From Herminiimonas sp. (lineage in GTDB: Bacteria; Pseudomonadota; Gammaproteobacteria; Burkholderiales; Burkholderiaceae_D): 39,636 bases of DNA. The position numbers and the translations under genes were made by a program. Below are positions 16,978 through 25,986 of this stretch, one piece after another. Positions within the stretch are counted from its first letter, which is position 1. Each line of letters starts with the position of its first letter. The DNA lies in contig JACMOV010000070.1 of NCBI GenBank assembly GCA_014377845.1, forward strand, positions 1 through 39,636, written 5' to 3'. The notes under the pieces are model-generated. The model saw only the letters and a list, made by a program, of their open reading frames with translations, did not search any database and was not told the origin of the DNA.

Positions 16978-18108
16978 TTACAAATTGTTAGTCCGTTCGG
17001 GCACCTGAAAGTTCGTGCGCGTCGTACCGGAAGTAGTGGAAAGAGTGGAATTGGCGAAGCGCAGCACGCCATCCGCGTCGCGGCGCCGCGAGAGCACGCC
17101 GTCGTACCAGAGCTTGTGCAGATGGGCCAGCGCCTCGCCGAGCGCGAAGGTGAGCTGATGCGTATCGAGGGCGCGCGGGAACATGATCGGCACGATGCTG
17201 GCCGCGCTCTGCGGCGTGGCGCAGGCCTCGACCACTTCGGCCAGCCGTGCGGCGTGATGCTCGTTCAGTTGCGCGATGCGCGTGTGCAGGCCGCGGAACG
17301 GCTTGCCATGCGAAGGCAATACCAGCGTGGCGGCTGGCAGTGCGGCGAACTTTTGCAGCGAGTCGAGATAGGCCTGCACCGGATTCGATTCCGGCTCGAC
17401 GGCAAATACGGAGACATTGGTCGAAATTCGTGGCAACACCATGTCGCCGGAGATCAGCAGTTGCAGGTCCGCGCAGTACAGCGCTGCATGTTCCGGCGAA
17501 TGGCCGAAGCCGGTGACGATGCGCCATTCGTGCGCGCCGATTCGCACTGCCTGCTGATCCTGCAGACGGACATAGGCATCCGGCACCGCTGGCACCAGGG
17601 TCGGGTAGTAACTCTTTCGCTCGCCAAGTTGCTTCAGCAGATCCGGGTCGGTGGCGCCGTGGCGCTGGAAGTGCGGCAGAATGGCCGTGCCGTCCACGCC
17701 AGGCAGCGCCGCCGACATCATGCGGGCAAAGCCGTATTCGCCGGCGCTCATCCAGAGCGGCGCGTCCCAGCGCTTGCAGAGCCAGTCGGCCAGGCCGACA
17801 TGGTCCGGATGGCAGTGCGTGCACAGCACCCGCACGATCGGCAAGCCGCGCAGGTGCTGTGCAAAGATGTGTTCCCAGGCTTCCCGGGTCGCCGGATTCG
17901 AGATGCCGCAGTCGATCGCCGTCCAGCCGGTACGCACGCCGTGTTCGGTTTCGATCGTGTCCTCGAGCAGCCACAGGTTGATATGGTTCAGCGCGAAGGG
18001 CAGTCCCATGCGCAGCCACAGCACGCCGGGCGCAACCTCATATACGTCGCCCGCCTCGGGAATGAAATCGCCAAGCGGATAATCAAGTTGGGCTTCAAGC
18101 AGATTCAT
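16978..18108 (-). CDS. MBL-fold metallo-hydrolase (LACTB2-like)
   Basis: Metallo-beta-lactamase-fold hydrolase of 376 residues, cytoplasmic. The zinc-ligand motif HCHPDHVGLADWL (about 117) gives the HxHxDH signature, with further ligands in TGFGHSPEHAALY, SGDMVLP (Asp) and LPSHGKPF (His). A C-terminal winged-helix-like segment with ALGEALAHLHKLWYDGVLSRRRDADG resembles LACTB2 relatives. The ATG at 18108 has GGAG 6 bases upstream (CCGGAGCACGC), supporting it. It is divergent from isovaleryl-CoA dehydrogenase (237-bp gap), an arrangement suggesting co-regulation with acyl-CoA catabolism, but the substrate is not shown by the sequence. Earlier in-frame extension is not needed. Confidence 0.87.
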   Translation of the reverse strand: MNLLEAQLDYPLGDFIPEAGDVYEVAPGVLWLRMGLPFALNHINLWLLEDTIETEHGVRTGWTAIDCGISNPATREAWEHIFAQHLRGLPIVRVLCTHCHPDHVGLADWLCKRWDAPLWMSAGEYGFARMMSAALPGVDGTAILPHFQRHGATDPDLLKQLGERKSYYPTLVPAVPDAYVRLQDQQAVRIGAHEWRIVTGFGHSPEHAALYCADLQLLISGDMVLPRISTNVSVFAVEPESNPVQAYLDSLQKFAALPAATLVLPSHGKPFRGLHTRIAQLNEHHAARLAEVVEACATPQSAASIVPIMFPRALDTHQLTFALGEALAHLHKLWYDGVLSRRRDADGVLRFANSTLSTTSGTTRTNFQVPERTNNL

Positions 18109-18345
18109 GCGTGCTCCGGGTATGCGTTGGGCGGTAAGGCGGACGGCGAGGCGGGCGCCAGGGGTGTTTCAATTCATCGGTCACCCGCCTACAATACGTT
18201 GGCGTTTGCGCAAGCCGGTGGATGGTGAACGCCGATCGCCGATGCAGGCGCATCATTATAGACGCGGGGCACATTGCCTTTCGGCGCCACGGCGGCGCGG
18301 GTGTTCCCCGCAGTTCATTTTGCAAGACAATCAATCGAGGACAGC

Positions 18346-19530
18346 ATGCGCGATTTACCCGGCCTGAGTTTCGACCACGGCGACGACATCGCCTCCCTGC
18401 GCGACGCCGTCGCCCAGTTTGCGCAGGCGGAAATCGCGCCGCGCGCCGCCGAGATCGATCGCAGCGACCAGTTCCCGATGGACCTCTGGCGCAAGATGGG
18501 CAACCTCGGCGTGCTCGGCGTGACCGTCGAGGAAGAGTACGGCGGCACTGCCATGGGCTACCTGGCCCACATCATCGCGATGGAAGAGATCTCGCGCGCC
18601 TCGGCATCGGTGGGGCTGTCTTACGGCGCCCATTCGAACCTGTGCGTGAACCAGATCCGCCGCAACGGCAGCGCCGAACAGAAGGCGAAATACCTGCCGA
18701 AACTGGTCTCGGGCGAAACCATCGGCGCGCTGGCGATGTCGGAGCCCAACGCCGGCTCGGACGTGGTCAGCATGAAGCTGCGCGCCGACTTCAAGGGTGA
18801 CCGCTGGGTCTTGAACGGCACCAAGATGTGGATCACCAACGGTCCGGACGCCGACGTGCTGGTGGTCTATGCCAAGAGTGACCTGGAAGCTGGCGCGCGC
18901 GGCATGACCGCGTTCCTGGTCGAGAAGAGCGCCCCGGGTTTCTCGGTCGCGCAAAAGCTCGACAAGCTCGGCATGCGCGGCTCGCATACCGGCGAGCTGG
19001 TGTTTCAGGATTGCGAGATACCGGCTGAAAACATCCTTGGCGGCGAGGGCCGCGGCGTCAACGTGCTGATGTCCGGTCTTGATTATGAACGCAGCGTGCT
19101 CTCCGGCGGACCGCTGGGCATCATGCAGGCTTGCATGGATGTGGTGGTGCCGTATGTTCACGAGCGCAAGCAATTCGGCCAGCCGATCGGCGAGTTCCAG
19201 CTCATGCAGGGCAAGCTGGCCGACATGTATTCGACCATGATGGCGTGCAAGTCCTATGTCTACGCCGTGGGCCAGGCCTGCGACCGCGCCAGGACGCCGG
19301 AAGCGGTGCGCGCTCTGCGCAAGGATGCCGCCGGCGCGATCCTGTATTCGGCCGAGAAGGCGACCTGGATGGCAGGCGAGACGATCCAGGCGCTCGGCGG
19401 CAACGGCTACATCAACGACTATCCGGCCGGGCGGCTCTGGCGCGATGCCAAGCTCTACGAGATCGGCGCCGGCACCAGCGAGATCCGCCGCATGCTGATC
19501 GGACGCGAACTGTTTTCCGAGACGCGCTGA
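18346..19530 (+). CDS. ivd: Isovaleryl-CoA dehydrogenase
   Basis: FAD enzyme of leucine catabolism that oxidises isovaleryl-CoA to 3-methylcrotonyl-CoA and passes electrons to ETF. The 394-residue protein is a full acyl-CoA dehydrogenase: [15 protein letters not shown] (flavin-binding), [28 protein letters not shown] near the C-terminus. The catalytic Glu of this subfamily is in helix G rather than near the end; here [18 protein letters not shown] places it at Glu248, while the usual YEGT site is YEIG with no Glu at that position, which supports isovaleryl- over medium-chain activity. The ATG at 18346 follows a CGAGGA site. An upstream in-frame ATG at 18274 is rejected. It starts a forward run of genes that includes aceK, thiolase and the biotin operon. 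Confidence 0.92.
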   Translation: MRDLPGLSFDHGDDIASLRDAVAQFAQAEIAPRAAEIDRSDQFPMDLWRKMGNLGVLGVTVEEEYGGTAMGYLAHIIAMEEISRASASVGLSYGAHSNLCVNQIRRNGSAEQKAKYLPKLVSGETIGALAMSEPNAGSDVVSMKLRADFKGDRWVLNGTKMWITNGPDADVLVVYAKSDLEAGARGMTAFLVEKSAPGFSVAQKLDKLGMRGSHTGELVFQDCEIPAENILGGEGRGVNVLMSGLDYERSVLSGGPLGIMQACMDVVVPYVHERKQFGQPIGEFQLMQGKLADMYSTMMACKSYVYAVGQACDRARTPEAVRALRKDAAGAILYSAEKATWMAGETIQALGGNGYINDYPAGRLWRDAKLYEIGAGTSEIRRMLIGRELFSETR

Positions 19531-19544
19531 GCCAGCCGGCCGCC

Positions 19545-20531
19545 ATGACCGTGACCGCCCTGCATATCGAAACGCCGCTGCTGCTGCACCGCCAGTTGTC
19601 GGCCGCGCTCGGCAAGCAAGTCTGGCTGAAGATGGACAATCTGCAGCCGTCCGGCTCGTTCAAGCTGCGCGGCATCGGCCTGCTGTGCCAGCGGGCGGTC
19701 GCGGCCGGCGCGACGCACCTGGTGTGTCCGTCGGGCGGCAATGCCGGCTTCGCCGCTGCGGTAGCCGGGGTGGCACTCGGCGTGCGCACCACCATCGTCG
19801 TGCCGCTGACCACCGCTGCGTCGGTGCATGCGGCGATCCGCGGCATCGGGGCCGAGCTGATCGTCCACGGCGCGGTCTGGGACGAGGCACATGCCGAAGC
19901 CCTGCGCTGGTGCGCGGCGCCCGATGCGTTCTACATCTCCCCCTTCGATCATCCGGATATCTGGGACGGCAATGCCACACTGATCGATGAAGCGGTGCGC
20001 CAGGCGCGGGCCATGGGCACGACATTCGACGCCGTGGTCTGTTCGGTCGGCGGTGGCGGCCTGTTGTGCGGCGTGCTGGAAGGACTGCATCGCAACGACC
20101 TCGCGCACGTGCCGGTGCTGGCCATCGAAACCGCGGGCGCCGCGTCGTATGCCGCGGCGGTGGCCGCCCGCGCGCTGGTCACCGTGCCGGCCATCACGTC
20201 CGTTGCGACCTCGCTCGGCGCGCGTCGCGTGGCGCAGGCGGCGTTCGACTGGCGGCTGCGGCATGATGTGCGCAGCGTGGTCGTGAGCGACGCGCAGGCG
20301 GGCGACGCCTGCCTGCGTTTTGCCGACGATGTGCGGACGTTGGTCGAGCCGGCATGCGGCGCCGCGCTGGCGGTGGGGTACCAGGACCTGCCGGAGATGC
20401 GGCCGTTCGCGCACCCGCTTTTCATCGTCTGCGGCGGCATCGGCGTCGATCTGGCTACACTAGGGGCCTTGCAGAAGCGTTTTGGGCCGGACGGCATGTC
20501 GGCCGCGCAGGCCGCCGCCGTCCCCGGATGA
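19545..20531 (+). CDS. PLP-dependent serine/threonine dehydratase
   Basis: Fold-type II PLP enzyme of 328 residues that likely deaminates L-serine (to pyruvate) or L-threonine (to 2-oxobutyrate). Seen: PLP lysine in [10 protein letters not shown] (Lys40), the substrate loop [11 protein letters not shown] (about 64), the phosphate-binding glycine loop [10 protein letters not shown] (about 167-176) and the C-terminal [13 protein letters not shown]. The length and lack of an ACT regulatory domain match the mammalian-type SDS/single-domain dehydratases rather than IlvA. The ATG at 19545 follows ivd by 14 bp, so the two are probably cotranscribed. aceK follows 7 bp after its stop. The exact substrate among serine, threonine and relatives is not decided by sequence. 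Confidence 0.85.
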   Translation: MTVTALHIETPLLLHRQLSAALGKQVWLKMDNLQPSGSFKLRGIGLLCQRAVAAGATHLVCPSGGNAGFAAAVAGVALGVRTTIVVPLTTAASVHAAIRGIGAELIVHGAVWDEAHAEALRWCAAPDAFYISPFDHPDIWDGNATLIDEAVRQARAMGTTFDAVVCSVGGGGLLCGVLEGLHRNDLAHVPVLAIETAGAASYAAAVAARALVTVPAITSVATSLGARRVAQAAFDWRLRHDVRSVVVSDAQAGDACLRFADDVRTLVEPACGAALAVGYQDLPEMRPFAHPLFIVCGGIGVDLATLGALQKRFGPDGMSAAQAAAVPG

Positions 20532-20538
20532 TTTCACC

Positions 20539-22368
20539 ATGACCAACACCGCTCACTTTCCCAAGCTGCTGTCGTCGCAGATCGCCTTCGATATCGCCCG
20601 CTCGATCCTCGACGGCTTCGACAAGCATTACCGGCTGTTTCGCGAAACCAGCCGCGCCGCCAAACAGCATTTCGAGGCCGGCACCTGGAAAGCCGCGCAG
20701 ATCCAGCTGCGCGAGCGGATCTCGTACTACGACAAGCGCGTCGGCGAGTGCGTGCTCCTGCTGGAAGACGAATACGCCGCCGACGAGCTCACCGATGAGG
20801 TGTGGCGCGAGGTCAAGCTGCATTACATCGGCCTGCTGATCGACCATAAGCAGCCGGAGCTGGCGGAGACCTTCTTCAATTCCGTCTGCTGCAAGATCCT
20901 GCACCGCGCGTATTTTCATAACGACTTCATCTTCGTGCGGCCGGCGATCTCGACCGAATACATCGAGAACGACGAGCCGGTGCCGACCTATCGTGTGTAC
21001 TACCCGGCCAAGGACGGCCTGCGCTATTCCTTGAAGCGGGTGATCACCAACTTCCAGCTGCAGCGGCCGTTCGCCGATCTCGAAGGCGATGCCGCCAAGG
21101 TCGAGGCGCGTCTGCTCGCCCTGTTCGGCAATGCAGCGCCGGAAGCCAATCACCAGATCCAGGTGCTGTCGTCCCTGTTCTACCGGAACAAGGGCGCCTA
21201 CCTGGTCGGCAAGGGCATCAACGGCAATCGGGAGTTCCCGTTCGTGGTGCCGATCCTGCACAACCGGAAGGGCGAACTGGTGCTCGACACGGTCCTGTTC
21301 GACACGAAAATGATCACGGTCCTGTTCTCCTTCACCCGCGCCTACTTCATGGTCGACATCGAGGTGCCGTCGGCCTACGTCAAGTTCGTGCGCACGCTGC
21401 TGCCGACCAAGCCGCGAAGCGAGATCTACACCATGTTCGGCCTGCAGAAGCACGGCAAGTCGCTCTTCTACCGCGACTTCCTGCATCACCTGCGGCATTC
21501 CTCGGATCGCTTCGAGGCCGCGCCCGGCATTCGCGGGCTGGTGATGGTGGTGTTCTCGCTGCCGTCGTTCCCGTATGTCTTCAAGGTCATCAAGGATCAT
21601 TTTCCCGCGCCGAAGGAAACCACCCGTGCGCTGGTGATGGAAAAATACCTGCTGGTGAAGAACCATGATCGCGTCGGCCGCATGGCCGATACGCTCGAAT
21701 ATTCCGACGTGGCGTTTCCGCGCATGCGTTTCGGTGACGATCTGCTGGCCGAGCTCAAGGAAGTGGCGCCGTCGATCGTCGAGGAAGACGGCGACAACAT
21801 CGTGATCCGCCATCTCTACATCGAGCGCCGGATGATTCCGCTCAACATCTGGCTGTCGAACGCAGAAGCCGCCGGCGACGAAGCCGCGCTCGAACACGGC
21901 ATCGTCGAATACGGCAACGCGATCAAGGAACTGGTCGGCGTGAACATTTTCCCCGGCGACATGCTGTACAAGAATTTCGGCGTCACCCGCCATGGTCGCG
22001 TCGTGTTCTACGACTATGATGAAATCGAGTACATCACCGACTGTAATTTCCGCACGATTCCGCAGGCCCGCAACGAAGAGGATGAAATGGCGTCCGAGCC
22101 TTGGTATCCGATTGGCCGCAACGATGTCTTTCCGGAGCAGTTCGGTACTTTCTTGCTGGGCAATGCCAAGGTCCGCAAATACTTCATGCTGCATCATGCC
22201 GATCTCTTGAGCGCCGCATTCTGGCAGGCCCGCAAAGAGCGGATAATGGAGGGTCAGGTCGACGACGTTTATCCGTATCCGCAGCAATGCCGCTTCAGCG
22301 CCAAGGCGCAGACGGCCGGCGAGGTCGTCCAGACCCCGCATTCGACCTGGTCGATCCAGGCAGCCTGA
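20539..22368 (+). CDS. aceK: Isocitrate dehydrogenase kinase/phosphatase
   Basis: AceK switches isocitrate dehydrogenase off by phosphorylation and on by dephosphorylation, controlling entry into the glyoxylate shunt when acetyl-CoA is the carbon source. The 609-residue protein has the AceK-specific N-terminal regulatory domain ([19 protein letters not shown]) and the kinase-like C-terminal part with [21 protein letters not shown] (nucleotide region), [31 protein letters not shown] and [16 protein letters not shown]; these are highly diagnostic. The ATG at 20539 is chosen (only 7 bp after the dehydratase stop); an upstream in-frame ATG at 20482 lies inside the previous gene. aceA/aceB are not in the window, so aceK is uncoupled from them here and instead sits with acyl-CoA genes. 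Confidence 0.96.
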   Translation: MTNTAHFPKLLSSQIAFDIARSILDGFDKHYRLFRETSRAAKQHFEAGTWKAAQIQLRERISYYDKRVGECVLLLEDEYAADELTDEVWREVKLHYIGLLIDHKQPELAETFFNSVCCKILHRAYFHNDFIFVRPAISTEYIENDEPVPTYRVYYPAKDGLRYSLKRVITNFQLQRPFADLEGDAAKVEARLLALFGNAAPEANHQIQVLSSLFYRNKGAYLVGKGINGNREFPFVVPILHNRKGELVLDTVLFDTKMITVLFSFTRAYFMVDIEVPSAYVKFVRTLLPTKPRSEIYTMFGLQKHGKSLFYRDFLHHLRHSSDRFEAAPGIRGLVMVVFSLPSFPYVFKVIKDHFPAPKETTRALVMEKYLLVKNHDRVGRMADTLEYSDVAFPRMRFGDDLLAELKEVAPSIVEEDGDNIVIRHLYIERRMIPLNIWLSNAEAAGDEAALEHGIVEYGNAIKELVGVNIFPGDMLYKNFGVTRHGRVVFYDYDEIEYITDCNFRTIPQARNEEDEMASEPWYPIGRNDVFPEQFGTFLLGNAKVRKYFMLHHADLLSAAFWQARKERIMEGQVDDVYPYPQQCRFSAKAQTAGEVVQTPHSTWSIQAA

Positions 22369-22422
22369 ACCGGCGGCGTCGGCGCAGGCATCCACGTAAC
22401 GCATTTTCTACAGGAGCATCTC

Positions 22423-23619
22423 ATGCAGGATCCAATCGTAATCGTCGGCGCAGCCCGCACCCCGATGGGCGCTTTTCAAGGTGATTTTTCTTCGCAGTCG
22501 GCACACGATCTTGGCGCTGTCGCCATTCGTGCCGCCATCGCGCAATCCGGCATCGCGCCGGAGCAGGTCAATGAGGTGCTGTTCGGTAACTGCCTGATGG
22601 CGGGCCAGGGCCAGGCGCCCGCGCGCCAGGCAGCGATCAAGGCCGGCGTGCCGGTATCGGCCGGCGCCGTCACGATGTCGAAGATGTGCGGCTCGGCCAT
22701 GAAGGCAGCCATGATCGGTTTCGACTCCATCATCGCCGGCAGCAACGAGGTGGTGGTCGCCGGCGGCATGGAGTCGATGACCAACGCACCGTACTTGGTG
22801 CCGAAGGCGCGCGGCGGCTATCGCATCGGCCATGGCATGCTGCTCGATCACATGATGTACGACGGCCTCGAAGATGCCTATGACCGCGACGCCAAGGGTG
22901 GCGGCCGTTCGATGGGCACCTTCGCCGAAGAGTGCGCCGCGACTTACCAGTTCAGCCGCGAGGCGCAGGATGCCTTCGCCGTCGAATCGGTGCGGCGCGC
23001 CCAGGCCGCCACCACCGAAGGCTGGTTCAAGGACGAGATCGCGCCGGTGACTGTGTCCGGCCGTGGCGGCGATGTCGTCATCGACCGCGACGAAGGTCCG
23101 GTCAAGGCCAGGCTCGACAAGATCGCCACGCTCAAGCCGGCCTTCAAGAAGGATGGCACGATCACCGCCGCCTCGTCATCGTCGATCAACGATGGCGCCG
23201 CTGCGCTGGTGCTCATGCGCGAATCGACCGCCAAAAAGCTCGGCGCCAAGCCGATCGCGCGCATCCTCGGGCACGCCACGCATTCGCAGGCGCCGAACCT
23301 GTTCACCACCGCACCGATCGGCGCGATCCACAAGCTGTTCAACAAGATCGGCTGGACGGTCGGCGATGTCGACCTGTTCGAGATCAACGAAGCCTTCGCC
23401 GCGGTGCCCATGGCAGCGATGCGTGAGCTCGACATCCCGCACAGCAAGGTCAACATCCATGGCGGCGCCTGCGCCCTCGGCCATCCGATCGGCGCATCCG
23501 GCGCGCGCATCATCGTCACCCTGATCGGTGCGCTGCGCCGGACCGGCGGCAAGCGCGGCGTGGCGTCGTTGTGCATCGGTGGCGGCGAGGGCACGGCGCT
23601 CGCCATCGAGATGCTGTGA
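22423..23619 (+). CDS. Acetyl-CoA acetyltransferase (thiolase)
   Basis: Thiolase of 398 residues that condenses or cleaves acetoacetyl-CoA/acetyl-CoA (biosynthetic AtoB/PhaA type). Catalytic residues are visible: nucleophile Cys89 in TMSKMCGSAMKA, the NEAFA segment, the active-site His in HGGACALGHPIGASGAR and the second Cys in SLCIGGGEG. The ATG at 22423 has an AGGAG ribosome binding site 7 bases upstream (ACAGGAGCATCTC). It begins 54 bp after aceK. It could supply acetoacetyl-CoA for PHB or split the acetoacetate product of leucine breakdown after activation to CoA; both fit, and the sequence alone does not choose. The sequence is complete. Confidence 0.94.
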   Translation: MQDPIVIVGAARTPMGAFQGDFSSQSAHDLGAVAIRAAIAQSGIAPEQVNEVLFGNCLMAGQGQAPARQAAIKAGVPVSAGAVTMSKMCGSAMKAAMIGFDSIIAGSNEVVVAGGMESMTNAPYLVPKARGGYRIGHGMLLDHMMYDGLEDAYDRDAKGGGRSMGTFAEECAATYQFSREAQDAFAVESVRRAQAATTEGWFKDEIAPVTVSGRGGDVVIDRDEGPVKARLDKIATLKPAFKKDGTITAASSSSINDGAAALVLMRESTAKKLGAKPIARILGHATHSQAPNLFTTAPIGAIHKLFNKIGWTVGDVDLFEINEAFAAVPMAAMRELDIPHSKVNIHGGACALGHPIGASGARIIVTLIGALRRTGGKRGVASLCIGGGEGTALAIEML

Positions 23620-23662
23620 GGGCAGTCTCGACCATCGTGACCACCGGCTGCTGCGGGGCCAC

Positions 23663-24793
23663 ATGGTCCTGAGCGCCGAACAGGAAATGATCCGCGATGC
23701 GCTGCGATCGTTCGCGCGCGAGCGGGTCGCGCCGAACGCGGCGCGATGGGATCGGGAGCATCACTTTCCGGCCCAGGAACTGAAGGCGCTGGCTGCACTG
23801 GGCGCCTTCGGTGTGGCGGTACCGGAAGCGCTCGGCGGCGCCGGCATGGATTACCTCTGCCTGGCGCTGGTGATCGAGGAAATCGCCGCCGGTGACGGCG
23901 GCACCTCGACCATCATCTCGGTCAACAATTGCCCGGTCTGCAGTATCGGCATGGCCAGTGCCAGTGCCGCGCAGCAGGAGCGGTTTCTGCGACCGCTTGC
24001 GCGCGGCGAGATGCTCGGCGCGTTTTGCCTGACCGAGCCGCACGCTGGCAGCGATGCAGCCGACCTGCGCACGACGGCGGTGCGCGATGGCGACTGCTAC
24101 GTGCTCAACGGCGTCAAGCAATTCATCACCAGCGGCAAGAACGCCGATGTCGCCATCGTGATGGCAATCACCGATCGTGCCGCCGGCAAACGCGGCATCA
24201 GCGCCTTCTGGGTCCCGACCGCGACCCCCGGCTACATCGTCGCGCGCCTCGAAGACAAGCTCGGCCAGCATTCGTCGGACACGGCGCAGATCCTGTTCGA
24301 GAACTGCCGCATCCCGGTGGAAAACCGCATCGGCGAGGAGGGCGACGGCTACCGCATCGCGCTGTCCGGACTGGAAGGCGGACGCATCGGTATCGCCGCG
24401 CAGGCGGTCGGGATGGCGCGTGCCGCTTTTGAGGCGGCGCTCGGCTATGCCAAGGACCGCGTCACATTCGGCCAGCCGATCTTCAGTCACCAGGCAGTGC
24501 AGTTCCGCCTGGCCGACATGGCGACCCGCATCGAAGCGGCGCGCCAGCTGATCTGGCATGCCGCGAGCATGAAGGATGCCGGCCTGCCGTGCCTGAAGGA
24601 GGCCGCGATGGCCAAGCTGTTTGCCAGCGAGATGGCGGAGCAGGTCTGCACGGACGCCATCCAGGTCCACGGCGGCTACGGCTACGTGAGCGACTTTCCG
24701 GTGGAGCGCATCTACCGCGACGTGCGCGTGTGCCAGATCTACGAAGGCACCAGCGATATCCAGAAAATACTGATCGCGAGGGGACTGGCTTGA
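23663..24793 (+). CDS. Acyl-CoA dehydrogenase
   Basis: Second acyl-CoA dehydrogenase in the window, 376 residues, FAD-dependent and ETF-linked. Seen: FCLTEPHAGSDAADLRTTA and FITSGKNADVAIVMA flavin motifs, the VTFGQPIFSHQAVQFRLADM block and IYEGTSDIQKI near the C-terminus, where the Glu of YEGT is the standard catalytic base. This differs from the ivd copy at 18346, whose catalytic Glu is in helix G, so the substrate class is probably short-chain or branched (isobutyryl-/butyryl-CoA-like). Ending ILIARGLA is normal. The ATG at 23663 begins 43 bp after thiolase. The stop overlaps the next TTG start (TTGA), so it is coupled to the isomerase gene. The substrate is not determined by the sequence. 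Confidence 0.92.
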   Translation: MVLSAEQEMIRDALRSFARERVAPNAARWDREHHFPAQELKALAALGAFGVAVPEALGGAGMDYLCLALVIEEIAAGDGGTSTIISVNNCPVCSIGMASASAAQQERFLRPLARGEMLGAFCLTEPHAGSDAADLRTTAVRDGDCYVLNGVKQFITSGKNADVAIVMAITDRAAGKRGISAFWVPTATPGYIVARLEDKLGQHSSDTAQILFENCRIPVENRIGEEGDGYRIALSGLEGGRIGIAAQAVGMARAAFEAALGYAKDRVTFGQPIFSHQAVQFRLADMATRIEAARQLIWHAASMKDAGLPCLKEAAMAKLFASEMAEQVCTDAIQVHGGYGYVSDFPVERIYRDVRVCQIYEGTSDIQKILIARGLA

Positions 24794-25404
24794 ATACTGC
24801 ATCGGCACCGATCGATTTCTATTTCGACTTTACCTCGCCGTACGGCTATTTCGCCGCCACCAGGATCGATGCACTGGCTGCGCAGTTCCGGCGTGCAGTA
24901 GCCTGGCATCCGATCCTGCTCGGCGCGGTCTTCAAGACCACCGGCGCGCAGCCGCTGACGATGGTGCCGTTGAAGGGCGATTACGCCTTTCACGATTTCG
25001 CGCGGACCGCCCGCTTCAACGGCATCGACTACGTCCGGCCGGCGCAGTTTCCGATCGCGACCCAGGCAGCGGCGCGTGCGATGCTGTGGATTCATGCGGC
25101 GCATGGCGGGCACCGCGCCAGCAACTTTGCCCTGGCCGCTTACCGTGCCTATTTTGTCGACGGCACCGACCTCGGCGATCCGGTGGCGGTGGCGGCGATT
25201 GCCGCCTCGCTCGGACTCGACGGTGCGGCGGTCGCCGAAGGCATCCAGACGCCGGAAATCAAGGCGCAGTTAAAGCTGGGCACCGAACTGGCGATCGAAC
25301 GCAACGTGTTCGGTTCGCCGTTCTTTATCGTCGATGGCGAATCGTTCTGGGGTTTTGACCGGCTCGACCAGGTGCGGCACTTCCTGCAGCACGGCAGCAT
25401 CTGA
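24790..25404 (+). CDS. 2-hydroxychromene-2-carboxylate isomerase family protein (DsbA/kappa-GST fold)
   Basis: Thioredoxin-fold isomerase of 204 residues related to HCCA isomerase and kappa-class GST. Seen: FYFDFTSPYGYFAATRID with the active-site Ser of the SPYGYF loop, WHPILLGAVFKTTG, the helical insert and the closing NVFGSPFFIVDGESFWGFDRLDQV (cis-Pro loop and C-terminal helix). The TTG at 24790 is chosen since it follows GAGGGGA by a good distance and overlaps the dehydrogenase stop as TTGA; there is no ATG or GTG at this point and the upstream extension is not family-like. Family members use glutathione; the natural substrate here, next to acyl-CoA genes, is not known, so the chromene name is only the family label. 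Confidence 0.85.
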   Translation: MNTASAPIDFYFDFTSPYGYFAATRIDALAAQFRRAVAWHPILLGAVFKTTGAQPLTMVPLKGDYAFHDFARTARFNGIDYVRPAQFPIATQAAARAMLWIHAAHGGHRASNFALAAYRAYFVDGTDLGDPVAVAAIAASLGLDGAAVAEGIQTPEIKAQLKLGTELAIERNVFGSPFFIVDGESFWGFDRLDQVRHFLQHGSI

Positions 25405-25476
25405 GCCGGCGACGATGACCCTGTTTGTCCTGAAGCCATCCTTGCCTGCAGGCCTGTCACCCAGGCAGGTGCGTGC

Positions 25477-25920
25477 GTGAGGAAGAGACCGTCTCCCCTT
25501 GGCATTCAGGCATCGGCCTGCCCCTGCGGCAGCGGTGTCGTGTATGCAGACTGCTGTGGACGCTTTCACAAGGGTCTGCCGGCGCCGACGGCCGAACAGC
25601 TGATGCGGGCGCGCTACAGTGCCTACGTCTTGTACGATAATGCGTTCATCGCGGCCACGTGGCACGTGACGACGCGGGAAGCCGGCATGCCGATCGACCG
25701 CGGCGTGCCCACCGAAAGCGGCGCGCCCGACATCCGCTGGCTCGGGCTGGATATCCGGTCGCATGTCGCGTCGGACGACACCGCCAGCGTCGAATTCGTG
25801 GCCCGCTACAAGCAGGGCGGCCGGGCCGATCGTCTGCATGAAATCAGCCGCTTCGTGCGGGAAGCAGGTTTGTGGTGGTACATCGACGGCCGTTTTCCGA
25901 AAGAAGAAAAACAGCCGTGA
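25477..25920 (+). CDS. YchJ-family protein with SEC-C motif (UPF0225)
   Basis: A 147-residue protein of the YchJ/UPF0225 family. The N-terminal metal-binding SEC-C-like motif ACPCGSGVVYADCCGRFH (CxC...CC/H) is followed by PTAEQLMRARYSAYVLYDNAFI, the family's typical segment, and an NTF2-like C-terminal domain (VEFVARYKQGGRADRLHEISRFVREAGLWWYIDG). The start is the GTG at 25477; no ATG lies in frame before the CPCGSG motif, and the AGGCAGGT upstream is an acceptable site. The function of the family is not established. It sits between the isomerase and bioA with 72 and 66 bp spacers, so it may be an independent or loosely coupled gene. Confidence 0.86.
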   Translation: MRKRPSPLGIQASACPCGSGVVYADCCGRFHKGLPAPTAEQLMRARYSAYVLYDNAFIAATWHVTTREAGMPIDRGVPTESGAPDIRWLGLDIRSHVASDDTASVEFVARYKQGGRADRLHEISRFVREAGLWWYIDGRFPKEEKQP

Positions 25921-25986
25921 TCGCGAGACGACGCGATCCAGGGCCTGCAGCCGGGCGTGGCGACAGCAGTTCAATCTGGAGTGGAA

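Noticed and set aside
20455-22404. Long reverse-strand frame opposite aceK (649 codons)
   Set aside because: It lies wholly opposite a gene with diagnostic AceK motifs and shows no domain. It is a codon-bias shadow.
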